Assembly (NCBI GenBank): GCA_025455125.1
Contig: JALONE010000021.1
Coordinates: 1 to 8,910, forward strand
Length of the DNA stretch: 8,910 nt
From: Bacteroidota bacterium
GTDB lineage: Bacteria; Bacteroidota; Ignavibacteria; UBA10030
Direction: 5' to 3'
Part shown: in pieces, positions 1 through 6,180 of the stretch
Layout of the letters: each line of letters begins with the position of its first letter
Position numbering within the stretch: position 1 is the stretch's first letter
The notes under the pieces: generated by a model
What the model was told of the DNA's origin: nothing
The model's database searches: none
The model's input: the letters and a program-made list of their open reading frames with translations, nothing else
Position numbers and translations under genes: made by a program

Positions 1-1
1 G

Positions 2-727
2 GAGACCCCCACGAATCCCACGATGGAGATCACGGACCTAGCTGGGATCGCAAAGATCGGCCGTGCCCATAGACTCACAACCGTGGTGGACAATACATTC
101 GCCAGCCCCCACCTCCAATCTCCGTTGCAGTTTGGCATCGATATTAGTGTACATAGTGCCACGAAGTACCTGAACGGACATAGCGATATGATCGGGGGCA
201 TCATTGTGCTCAACGACCCACGGCTGATCGAGCGGTTGAGATTTCTTCAGAAGTCTGTTGGCGCGATCATGGGGCCATTCGACGCATGGCTTTGTCTGCG
301 GGGGATCAAGACCCTCCCAGTCCGCATGGAGCGACACTGCGAGAATGCGATGGCCATCGCCCGGTTCCTGCACCGGCATCCAGGCGTTATCCATGTCAAT
401 TATCCCGGTCTCCCGACGCATCCACAGCACACGCTGGCCCGCCGCCAGATGCGCGGTTACGGCGGGATGATCTCCTTCGATCTCGGTTCCTTGCGGGCGG
501 CGAAGCGACTTCTCAAGCGAGTGCGGCTGTGCGCATTAGCGGAGAGTCTCGGTGGAGTGGAAACCCTCATTTCGCATCCGGCGACCATGACGCATGCCTC
601 TGTGCCGGCGGAGGAGCGGAGGCGCATCGGTGTGACGGACGGCCTCGTGCGCATCTCCGTCGGGATCGAAGATGTGCAGGACATCATCGAAGACCTCCGG
701 CAGGCGTTCGAGAGCGGCCGGAGGTAG
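2..727 (+). CDS. Cystathionine gamma-synthase/lyase family PLP enzyme, 5'-truncated by the window edge
   Basis: C-terminal part of a trans-sulfuration (Cys/Met metabolism) PLP enzyme, which makes or cleaves cystathionine or related thioethers in the cytoplasm. The reading frame is open from base 2 and begins with ETPTNPTMEI, the conserved segment in the middle of this family. The ATG at 23 is therefore internal, not the start. The PLP-binding lysine is in HSATKYLNGHSD (lysine codon 164-166). The C-terminal signatures SLGGVETLISHPATMTH and VRISVGIED are present. About 241 residues are visible; family members are about 380-400 residues, so roughly 140-160 N-terminal residues lie to the left. 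The family is clear, but synthase, cystathionine lyase and methionine gamma-lyase cannot be told apart from this portion, so no symbol is given. The GH3 gene follows 56 bp downstream on the same strand. That gap (728-783) has small G/C-rich inverted repeats but no T-tract terminator. Confidence 0.93.
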   Translation, partial: ETPTNPTMEITDLAGIAKIGRAHRLTTVVDNTFASPHLQSPLQFGIDISVHSATKYLNGHSDMIGGIIVLNDPRLIERLRFLQKSVGAIMGPFDAWLCLRGIKTLPVRMERHCENAMAIARFLHRHPGVIHVNYPGLPTHPQHTLARRQMRGYGGMISFDLGSLRAAKRLLKRVRLCALAESLGGVETLISHPATMTHASVPAEERRRIGVTDGLVRISVGIEDVQDIIEDLRQAFESGRR

Positions 728-770
728 CGGAGAGATGCCCGGGGACACTCCCGGGGAGATCCCCCCAACA

Positions 771-777
771 AAGGAAG
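771..777 (+). promoter_or_regulatory. Ribosome binding site fixing the GH3 start
   Basis: AAGGAAG lies 6 nt before the ATG at 784. The GH3 reading frame is open far upstream, over the preceding gene. This Shine-Dalgarno match, and the signal-peptide-like N-terminus that follows, fix the start at 784. Confidence 0.7.
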
Positions 778-783
778 CCCAAA

Positions 784-2406
784 ATGCTACTCCGAAATTC
801 CCTCGCTCTGCTTGTCGCGCTCCCCCTCGTCCTTCATTCCCAACTTCGGACGATCGACACTCTGTGGGTCGAGCAGACACTTTCCACGATGACGCTCGAC
901 CAGAAGATCGGCCACCTCCTGATGCCTGCGCATCGCTCAGTCGATGCGACCAAGGAGTTCATAACCAAGTACCACGTCGGAAGCATCTGGTTCGCAAAAG
1001 CGGAACCGCGCAAGCTGATCGCCGAGCTGAACGAGTTGCAACAACTCGCTCCGTACGGATTGCTGGTCGCCGGGGATTTCGAGAAAGGGATCGGTACACA
1101 TGTCGACGGCGCCACGGACTTCCCCATCGCGATGGCACTCGGTGCGTCCGGCGATCCAGAACTGGCTTATGAGGCCGCAGCCGTCACCGCGGCAGAAGCC
1201 CGCGCGATCGGCGTTCATCTCAACTTTGCCCCCGTCGTCGATGTGAACAGCAATCCTCAAAACCCGGTGATCAACATTCGTGCATTCGGAGATGACCCGG
1301 CGCTCGTCGGCACGATGGGGCTCAGCGTCGTTCGCGGTTACGAGGACAACGGTCTGCTCGCCACGTTGAAGCACTATCCGGGACACGGCAACACCGGCAT
1401 CGACACGCATTCCGACCTCGCCGCGATCGATGGGAACAAGGCCGCGTTGGATCGGATCGAGTTGGCGCCCTATCGATTCATTCTGGCACGGCATCAGCCC
1501 GCGGCGGTGATGGTCTCGCATCTCTGGATGAAGGCGTATGACGAATCACCGCTTCCAGCTACCTTTTCAAAGCGGATGATCGGAGAGGTCCTGCGCGGGG
1601 AAATGCATTTCCAGGGAATCGTCTGTACGGACGCGATGACGATGGGGGCTATTACGAAGCACTACTCGGCGGGAGACGCGGTTGTGCGCGCGGTCGAGGC
1701 TGGTGTCGACCTGATCGTCTGGCCGGCCGACCTCCCCGCTGCGCTTGAGGCCCTGCGCTCTGCCGTGGAGTCGGGACGCATCCCGCTAGCGCAAATCGAT
1801 GGCTCCATCCGTCGCATACTCAGCGCCAAAACACGTGTTGGGCTTCAGACGATTCGAACGATCGAACCTGCGAAAGCGCTCCCGCTCTTGGGGGCCGGTG
1901 AACATCTGAAGATCGCTCGCACGATCGCACGGAAGTGCGTGAAGGTCCAGCGCGACGATCGAGGATTGCTGCCGCTCCCCGCAGACCGACGATTCCTCGT
2001 TGTCACCTTCAATAACCGCTCGGGAGCGGCGATGATGTCCAGATCGCTCGAATCCTTCCCGGAGGAATTCAAACAACTCGCGTTCGCCGTCGAGTCGGTC
2101 GCGATGACCGATGGCATGCCCGATAATGAACAAAACGCCGTCCTGGAGAAGGCCAGAACGGCGGATATTGTCATTGTTGCGGCGTATGTCCGAATATTCC
2201 TGTCCAGCGGGACCGTCGGTCTTCCCGCACATCAGCAGCGGTTCCTGGAATCGCTCGTCCGTGCGAATCCGAAGGTCGTGCTGGTCTCCTTCGGCAATCC
2301 GTACATCGGTGCATCGGTTCCCGCGATCCCGGCTTTCATCACTGCCTTCGACAACGCGGCCGTTCTGCAGGAAGCGGTTGCCGAGCGGCTCTTCGAAATG
2401 GAGTAG
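784..2406 (+). CDS. Exported glycoside hydrolase family 3, NagZ-like beta-N-acetylhexosaminidase
   Basis: 540 residues. Predicted to remove non-reducing terminal GlcNAc from peptidoglycan fragments or similar amino-sugar glycans. Residues 1 to about 20 (MLLRNSLALLVALPLVLHS) look like a signal peptide, so it probably acts outside the cytoplasmic membrane. The TIM-barrel domain covers about residues 25-345. The signature KHYPGHGNTGIDTH starts at K196; D207 and H209 match the Asp-His acid/base dyad typical of NagZ-type GH3 enzymes. D283 in CTDAMTMGAI is the expected nucleophile. Residues from about 380 form the alpha/beta C-terminal domain, including SSGTVGLPAHQQ and VVLVSFGNPYIG. The protein stops at AERLFEME, just before the GKLPV-type segment that usually closes this domain, and has no fused beta-lactamase-like domain as some relatives do. 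It converges on the NamZ-type gene, 11 bp away. Family and catalytic residues are clear; the exact substrate is inferred. Confidence 0.92.
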   Translation: MLLRNSLALLVALPLVLHSQLRTIDTLWVEQTLSTMTLDQKIGHLLMPAHRSVDATKEFITKYHVGSIWFAKAEPRKLIAELNELQQLAPYGLLVAGDFEKGIGTHVDGATDFPIAMALGASGDPELAYEAAAVTAAEARAIGVHLNFAPVVDVNSNPQNPVINIRAFGDDPALVGTMGLSVVRGYEDNGLLATLKHYPGHGNTGIDTHSDLAAIDGNKAALDRIELAPYRFILARHQPAAVMVSHLWMKAYDESPLPATFSKRMIGEVLRGEMHFQGIVCTDAMTMGAITKHYSAGDAVVRAVEAGVDLIVWPADLPAALEALRSAVESGRIPLAQIDGSIRRILSAKTRVGLQTIRTIEPAKALPLLGAGEHLKIARTIARKCVKVQRDDRGLLPLPADRRFLVVTFNNRSGAAMMSRSLESFPEEFKQLAFAVESVAMTDGMPDNEQNAVLEKARTADIVIVAAYVRIFLSSGTVGLPAHQQRFLESLVRANPKVVLVSFGNPYIGASVPAIPAFITAFDNAAVLQEAVAERLFEME

Positions 2407-2417
2407 CGGCGCGCTGC

Positions 2418-3656
2418 TCAGTTATACAGTAGATATCGTGCGCGCTGCTCGACGAAATTGGCTCTCCCCGCTTCCCATGAACGCAGGAGTTCATCGGGCT
2501 GTTTCCCCGCGTCAATCCCCCGCCGCAGTTCGTCGGTCCCAGAGAGCCGATCGATCGAGGAGGCACGCCATTTCATGCTGTCGGGCGCGACCATTTTGGC
2601 GGTCGCGAGCATGTGGAGTGCCATCGCAAACGGCTGCACTTTGTTTCGATCAACGATCTCGATGGCTACGCCTGAGCACACCTTCCCCTGATGCTTCGGA
2701 CGACTGGTGACATTGGGAATCTCGCGAGGAGTGAAGGTCACGGCCCGGAACTTCACCCCGGGGAGACAACGGGCATTCAGTAACTCCGCCCACTTCGAAC
2801 CATCCATATACGGCGCGCCGATCCACTCGAACGGCCTCTCCGAACCCCGCCCTTCCGACAACGTCGTTCCTTCGAACAGACAGGTGCCCGGATAGACGGT
2901 CGCCGTCGAAACGAATGGCATATTGGGCGACGGCTTGATCCATCGTAATCCGGTCTCGTCATACCACATCGCGCGTTTCCAGCCGCTCATCCGGACGACC
3001 GTGAGATTTGCGCGGACGCCGTTCGCGAGCCACCCCAATTCATTGGCCATCGTCGCCAACTCCCCGACCGTCAGGCCGTGTGAGACGGGCATCGGTCCCC
3101 AACCGACGAACGATTTCATCGAATCGACCCGGATCGGTCCTTCCACCATCACGCCGCGAATGGGATTCGGGCGATCGAGGACAACAAAAGGAACGTTCGA
3201 TTCCGCAGCCGCCTCCATCGCGAGGAACATCGTGCTAATGAACGTGTAGAATCGCGCGCCAACGTCCTGTATGTCGAACACCAACACATCGACGTCCCGC
3301 AACATCTCCGCCGTTGGTTTGTTGATCTTCCCGTAGAGAGAGAACGCGGGCAATCCGGTTGCGGGATCGGTTCCGTCCTGAACTGTGCGGCCATCCGGCG
3401 CATCACCGCGGATTCCGTGTTCTGGTCCGAACAGCGTCGTCAGGCGCATGGCCGGATCCTTATGCAACGCATCGGCGAGATGCCTGCCATCGCTGAGCAG
3501 TGCGGAATGATTCGTGACCAAGCCGATGCGTTTCCCCTCGATGAGCGATCGTTCTTCCGTCAGCAGACGGTCGGCTCCTACCTTGACTTGGGCTGAAGTG
3601 GTCATGATGATCCCGATCAGGAGAGCCGTGAGCGCAATGAATCGCTGGACAGGCAT
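2418..3656 (-). CDS. namZ: DUF1343 / NamZ-type exo-beta-N-acetylmuramidase (GH171), exported
   Basis: 412 residues, close to full length for DUF1343. Characterised members of the family (NamZ, for example Bacillus subtilis YbbC) release terminal MurNAc from peptidoglycan chain ends. The N-terminus MPVQRFIALTALLIGIIMTTSA-Q looks like a signal peptide cleaved near residue 22, with no lipobox Cys. Family motifs in order: GLVTNHS (45-51), LFGPEHGIRG (75-84), TGLPAFSLYG (100-109), VDVLVFDIQDVGARFYT (122-138), LDRPNPIRG (160-168), SHGLTVGELA (192-201), and a C-terminal SWEAGRANFVEQRARYLLY typical of the family end. AGAAGGGA lies just upstream of the ATG and supports the start. It follows the Nudix gene by 35 bp and converges on the NagZ-like GH3 gene, the same functional partner found beside namZ in B. 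subtilis (ybbC-ybbD). Function is inferred from family and context. Confidence 0.9.
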   Translation of the reverse strand: MPVQRFIALTALLIGIIMTTSAQVKVGADRLLTEERSLIEGKRIGLVTNHSALLSDGRHLADALHKDPAMRLTTLFGPEHGIRGDAPDGRTVQDGTDPATGLPAFSLYGKINKPTAEMLRDVDVLVFDIQDVGARFYTFISTMFLAMEAAAESNVPFVVLDRPNPIRGVMVEGPIRVDSMKSFVGWGPMPVSHGLTVGELATMANELGWLANGVRANLTVVRMSGWKRAMWYDETGLRWIKPSPNMPFVSTATVYPGTCLFEGTTLSEGRGSERPFEWIGAPYMDGSKWAELLNARCLPGVKFRAVTFTPREIPNVTSRPKHQGKVCSGVAIEIVDRNKVQPFAMALHMLATAKMVAPDSMKWRASSIDRLSGTDELRRGIDAGKQPDELLRSWEAGRANFVEQRARYLLYN

Positions 3657-3691
3657 ACTGGTTCCCTTCTGTTCATGGGTGCAGGGGAGAG

Positions 3692-4225
3692 CTAGATGAA
3701 ATTCTTCGCAATGGTCCAGGCGGCGAGCGTCATGCCATCCCAGATCACGCCCGAGACGATTCGCGCTTCGATCTCTTGTGGGGAAAGATGAACGATCTCG
3801 AATTCCTCGGTTTCGTCTGGCGTTGCGGGTACTGCGACGAGCCGCTTGGCAAGATACACGCGGCAGATCTCATCGGTCACGCCGTTGTACGGATTGAATT
3901 CGCCCACGACTCGCCAATCGTTCGCCCGAAATCCCGCTTCTTCCACCAGTTCCTCTTCTGCCGTCTGGTCGTATGCGCTTTCGTTCTTCACGCCGCCGCA
4001 CGGGAATTCCAGGCTCTCCCGATCGCACAGATAGCGGTACTGATTCACGAGCACGATCTTCCCATCCGGCAACACCGGGATCACGAGGCTCGCGCCGTTC
4101 GTGTGCACGTAATGATATTCGCCGCGACGGCCATTGGGTAATTCGGTCTCATCCCGGCGATAGACCCACCAGTTGTTGTTCACAACGATTACGGTGGACA
4201 ACCTCTTCCAGCGAGCGAGGGACAT
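3692..4225 (-). CDS. Nudix hydrolase, ADP-ribose pyrophosphatase-like
   Basis: 177 residues, cytoplasmic. Members of this family hydrolyse nucleoside diphosphates linked to another moiety; the fold and length are nearest to ADP-ribose or sugar-nucleotide pyrophosphatases. The start region (WKRLSTVIVVNNNWWVYRRDE) and QYRY followed by LEFPCGG are typical of that subgroup. The Nudix box runs from G77 to F99. E92, E95 and E96 of EELVEEAG are kept, but position 7 of the box is S83 instead of Glu and position 15 is E91 instead of Arg. E82 sits next to the missing Glu. The ATG at 4225 fits the usual N-terminus, although no Shine-Dalgarno sequence precedes it; the heptamer array begins 20 bp upstream. 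namZ lies 35 bp downstream, suggesting co-transcription. The exact substrate cannot be read from sequence. Confidence 0.9.
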   Translation of the reverse strand: MSLARWKRLSTVIVVNNNWWVYRRDETELPNGRRGEYHYVHTNGASLVIPVLPDGKIVLVNQYRYLCDRESLEFPCGGVKNESAYDQTAEEELVEEAGFRANDWRVVGEFNPYNGVTDEICRVYLAKRLVAVPATPDETEEFEIVHLSPQEIEARIVSGVIWDGMTLAAWTIAKNFI

Positions 4226-4245
4226 GGGGAGTTATTGGAAATTTC

Positions 4246-4399
4246 GGATTGTGGATTGTGGATTGTGGATTAGGGATTGTGGGTTGTGGATTGGGGATTG
4301 TGGGTTGTGGATTGGGGATTGTGGGTTGTGGATTGGGGATTGTGGGTTGTGGATTGGGGATTGTGGGTTGTGGGTCGTGGATTGGGGATTGGGGATTGT
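4246..4399. repeat. Heptanucleotide tandem array with a 21-bp higher-order period
   Basis: 22 consecutive heptamers with no indel: 9 GGATTGT, 6 GGATTGG, 5 GGGTTGT, one GGATTAG (4267-4273) and one GGGTCGT (4372-4378). From 4274 to 4357 the triplet GGATTGT / GGGTTGT / GGATTGG occurs four times in a row with no mismatch, and a fifth copy (4358-4378) differs only in its last heptamer. The + strand has many runs of 3-4 G, so G-quadruplex formation is possible; the - strand, which is the sense of the flanking genes, is C-rich. The array lies between the ndk terminator and the Nudix start. The open frames through it give only low-complexity peptides and are not genes. It resembles the STRR heptamers described in cyanobacteria (CCCCA(A/G)T class), but the neighbouring genes do not suggest a cyanobacterium. 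Confidence 0.97.
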
Positions 4400-4435
4400 A
4401 GGTTAGAGTGTGGGGTGAGGAAGGGCTGGAGAATG

Positions 4436-4471
4436 AAAAAGGCGGCGTTGCAGTGCATGCAAGGCCGCCTT
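4436..4471 (-). terminator. Rho-independent terminator after ndk
   Basis: On the minus strand, starting 6 nt after the ndk stop codon, AAGGCGGC pairs with GCCGCCTT (4464-4471 with 4439-4446). An inner stem TTGCA/TGCAA (4458-4462 with 4448-4452) closes a 5-nt loop, and a single G-G mismatch separates the two stems. A T-run (complement of A at 4436-4440) follows directly. This is a textbook intrinsic terminator and marks the end of the eight-gene minus-strand train. Confidence 0.9.
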
Positions 4472-4477
4472 GGCAGC

Positions 4478-4897
4478 TTACACCAGTTCGGCTTCGCCAA
4501 AAAAGAAGGCGACTTCGATCTTCCCGTTTTCCGGGGAGTCTGATCCGTGAACGATGTTCTCACCCTTGTTGTCTGCATACAGCTTGCGAATCGTGCCTTC
4601 CGCAGCGTCCTTCGGATCGGTCGCGCCGATCAGCGTCCGATAATCCGCAACCGCGCTTTCCTTTTCAAGCGCGATGGGCATGCAGGGTCCGCTCGTCATG
4701 AATTCGACCAGCCCGTCGTAAAAGGGACGGCCTTTGTGGACCGCGTAGAATGCGCCCGCCATCTCCTTCGTCAGGCGGATCTGTTTCATGCCGAGGATCT
4801 TGAAACCGGCCTTCTGAATGCGCGCGATCACTTCGCCTTGCAGGTTCTTTCGAACGCAATCGGGCTTCAGGATCGCAAGGGTTCGTTCAACTGCCAT
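4478..4897 (-). CDS. ndk: Nucleoside diphosphate kinase
   Basis: 139 residues, the normal length for NDK. It transfers the terminal phosphate of ATP to other (d)NDPs through a phosphohistidine, balancing NTP pools in the cytoplasm. The N-terminus MAVERTLAILKPDCV is the family signature, and the catalytic histidine is H117 in NIVHGSDSPE, the same position as in E. coli Ndk. The frame is open upstream into the sucD tail region, but the family start is the ATG at 4897, preceded by AAAGGAG at 4909-4915 with an 11-nt spacer. It is the last gene of the minus-strand train, 34 bp after sucD, and is followed by a strong terminator. Production of NTPs fits next to succinyl-CoA synthetase, which makes ATP or GTP. 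Confidence 0.97.
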   Translation of the reverse strand: MAVERTLAILKPDCVRKNLQGEVIARIQKAGFKILGMKQIRLTKEMAGAFYAVHKGRPFYDGLVEFMTSGPCMPIALEKESAVADYRTLIGATDPKDAAEGTIRKLYADNKGENIVHGSDSPENGKIEVAFFFGEAELV

Positions 4898-4908
4898 ACG
4901 GATGGTGA

Positions 4909-4915
4909 CTCCTTT
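4909..4915 (-). promoter_or_regulatory. Ribosome binding site for ndk
   Basis: Reads AAAGGAG on the minus strand, 11 nt before the ATG at 4897, a rather long spacing. It helps reject upstream starts in the open frame that runs back into sucD. Confidence 0.6.
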
Positions 4916-4931
4916 CTCTTCTCTTATTGGA

Positions 4932-5921
4932 CTATTTCTTGCTCCGCTTCTTCGCGGCCGGCTTCTTTTTCGGTACGGCTTTCTTCGGTTTCGCCCCCTT
5001 CTTCGGGACAGCTTTCTTGCCTTTCTTCGCCAGCACACGAGCCATCGTCTCGCCAAGCAACGCAGGACTGTCGACAACCACAATCCCTGCCCGCTTCATG
5101 ACGGCCATCTTCTCCGCCGCCGTTCCCTTCCCTCCTGAGATGATCGCGCCGGCATGTCCCATGCGTCGCCCCGGGGGCGCCGTTTGTCCGGCGATGAATC
5201 CCACCACGGGCTTCTTCACGTGGGCGCGAATGTACTCCGCCGCTTCTTCCTCCGCCGATCCGCCGATCTCGCCGATCATGATGATCGCGTCGGTCCCCTT
5301 GTCCTTATTGAACAGCTTCACCGCGTCAATGAAGCGCGTTCCGATGACCGGGTCGCCGCCGATGCCGATGCACGTTGACTGTCCGATCCCCCGCGATGTC
5401 AGCTGCGATACTGCTTCATAGGTGAGCGTTCCGCTGCGTGAGATGAGCCCGACACGGCCTTTCAAGTGAATGAAACCCGGCATGATGCCGATCTTCGCCT
5501 CGCCCGGCGTGATGATCCCGGGACAATTCGGACCGATGAGGCGGACGTTCTTCTTCTTCAGATAGTCGTACGCTTTGACCATATCCGCTGCCGGAATTCC
5601 CTCGGTGATCGCGACAACCAGCGACACACCCGCGTCCGCCGCTTCAATGATGGCATCCGCTGCGAAAGCGGCTGGGACGAAGATCACGGACGTATTTGCC
5701 TTCGTCGCGAGCACAGCATCCGCGACCGTATTGAAGACCGGTACGAGCTTCGGTAGTTTGTTCTCATCATTGCCGCCATACGTCGTTCCGCCTTTTCCCG
5801 GCGTGACCCCTGCAACGACGGTCGTTCCATATTCCATCATCTGCTTTGTGTGAAAGGTCCCTTCACTCCCAGTCAGACCTTGCACGACAAGCCGCGTCTG
5901 TTTTCCAACGAGAATGCTCAT
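4932..5921 (-). CDS. sucD: Succinyl-CoA synthetase alpha subunit with a lysine-rich C-terminal tail
   Basis: 329 residues; the usual length is about 290. The alpha subunit binds CoA and carries the phosphohistidine in succinyl-CoA + ADP/GDP + Pi <-> succinate + ATP/GTP + CoA (TCA cycle). It starts MSILVGKQTRLVVQGLTGSEGTFH (N-terminal CoA-binding domain, about residues 4-100), with GPNCPGIITPGE at 130-141, ISRSGTLTYEA at 160-170 and GDPVIGT at 189-195. The active-site histidine is H256 in GRRMGHAGAI. The enzyme core ends near residue 298 (ETMARVLA). Residues 299-329 form a tail with 16 Lys in 31 residues, containing KKAVPKK twice (302-308 and 313-319). No beta-subunit gene (sucC) is in the window. 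tatA lies 38 bp upstream and ndk 34 bp downstream. The Shine-Dalgarno sequence is weak; the start is set by family alignment. Confidence 0.97.
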   Translation of the reverse strand: MSILVGKQTRLVVQGLTGSEGTFHTKQMMEYGTTVVAGVTPGKGGTTYGGNDENKLPKLVPVFNTVADAVLATKANTSVIFVPAAFAADAIIEAADAGVSLVVAITEGIPAADMVKAYDYLKKKNVRLIGPNCPGIITPGEAKIGIMPGFIHLKGRVGLISRSGTLTYEAVSQLTSRGIGQSTCIGIGGDPVIGTRFIDAVKLFNKDKGTDAIIMIGEIGGSAEEEAAEYIRAHVKKPVVGFIAGQTAPPGRRMGHAGAIISGGKGTAAEKMAVMKRAGIVVVDSPALLGETMARVLAKKGKKAVPKKGAKPKKAVPKKKPAAKKRSKK

Positions 5922-5959
5922 GGTTTCGTCCGGAATGTTTGGTGAGGATGACGTGGACG

Positions 5960-6178
5960 TCAGGCTTTCTTATCGCTCGGGGGCGATTGATCGTTCTTCA
6001 GATCCAATTGCCGCGTTTCTTTCTCGACCTCTTCCTGGACGTCGCGCGCGGCCTTGCGAAACTCGCGGATGCCCTGGCCGAGTCCCTTCGCCAGGTCGGG
6101 GAGCTTCTTGGCCCCGAAGAAGACGAGGATGATGAGGAGAATAAGAAAAAGTTCCGAACCGCCGATATTGCCGAACAT
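5960..6178 (-). CDS. tatA: Twin-arginine translocase subunit TatA/TatE family
   Basis: 72 residues. TatA oligomerises in the cytoplasmic membrane to let folded twin-arginine proteins through. The short N-terminus MFGNIGGSE is followed by a transmembrane segment (about 10-21, LFLILLIILVFF), the conserved hinge FGAKKLPDLAKGLGQG (21-36), an amphipathic helix (about 26-50) and a charged tail ending in PPSDKKA. AAAGGAG at 6185-6191 lies 6 nt before the ATG. That ribosome binding site sits inside the last codons of purQ, and the start is only 2 bp beyond the purQ stop, so the two are probably translationally coupled. The short length and hinge favour TatA/E over TatB. tatC is not in the window. Confidence 0.93.
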   Translation of the reverse strand: MFGNIGGSELFLILLIILVFFGAKKLPDLAKGLGQGIREFRKAARDVQEEVEKETRQLDLKNDQSPPSDKKA

Positions 6179-6180
6179 GA

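Noticed and set aside
728..783. G/C-rich inverted repeats (GGGA/TCCC at 742-752 and GGGG/CCCC at 753-764) between the first two genes, as a terminator or operator
   Set aside because: The stems are only 4 bp, they compete with each other, and no T-run follows. They may be chance in GC-rich DNA.
286..783. Longer 706-residue form of the GH3 frame, and a possible fusion with the preceding enzyme
   Set aside because: The extension is an out-of-frame reading of the trans-sulfuration gene. The ribosome binding site and signal peptide place the start at 784.
4395..4423. Minus-strand TACAAT (4395-4400) as a -10 box for the Nudix gene
   Set aside because: At 17 bp spacing the -35 position reads CTTCCT, which is poor. 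The array itself produces many ACAAT strings, so the match is expected by chance.
3973..4578. Open frames through the heptamer array on both strands, giving peptides of repeated GCGLGIV, WVVDWGL or THNPQST units
   Set aside because: A 7-bp repeat without stop codons yields open frames automatically. They lack ribosome binding sites, overlap real genes or the terminator, and have no domain features. A 7-aa periodic protein gene is not supported.
4898..5083. Longer 201-residue form of the ndk frame with an Arg/Lys-rich N-terminal extension
   Set aside because: The extension is the antisense-frame reading of the lysine-rich sucD tail. NDK proteins start at the MAVERT position, where a ribosome binding site is present.
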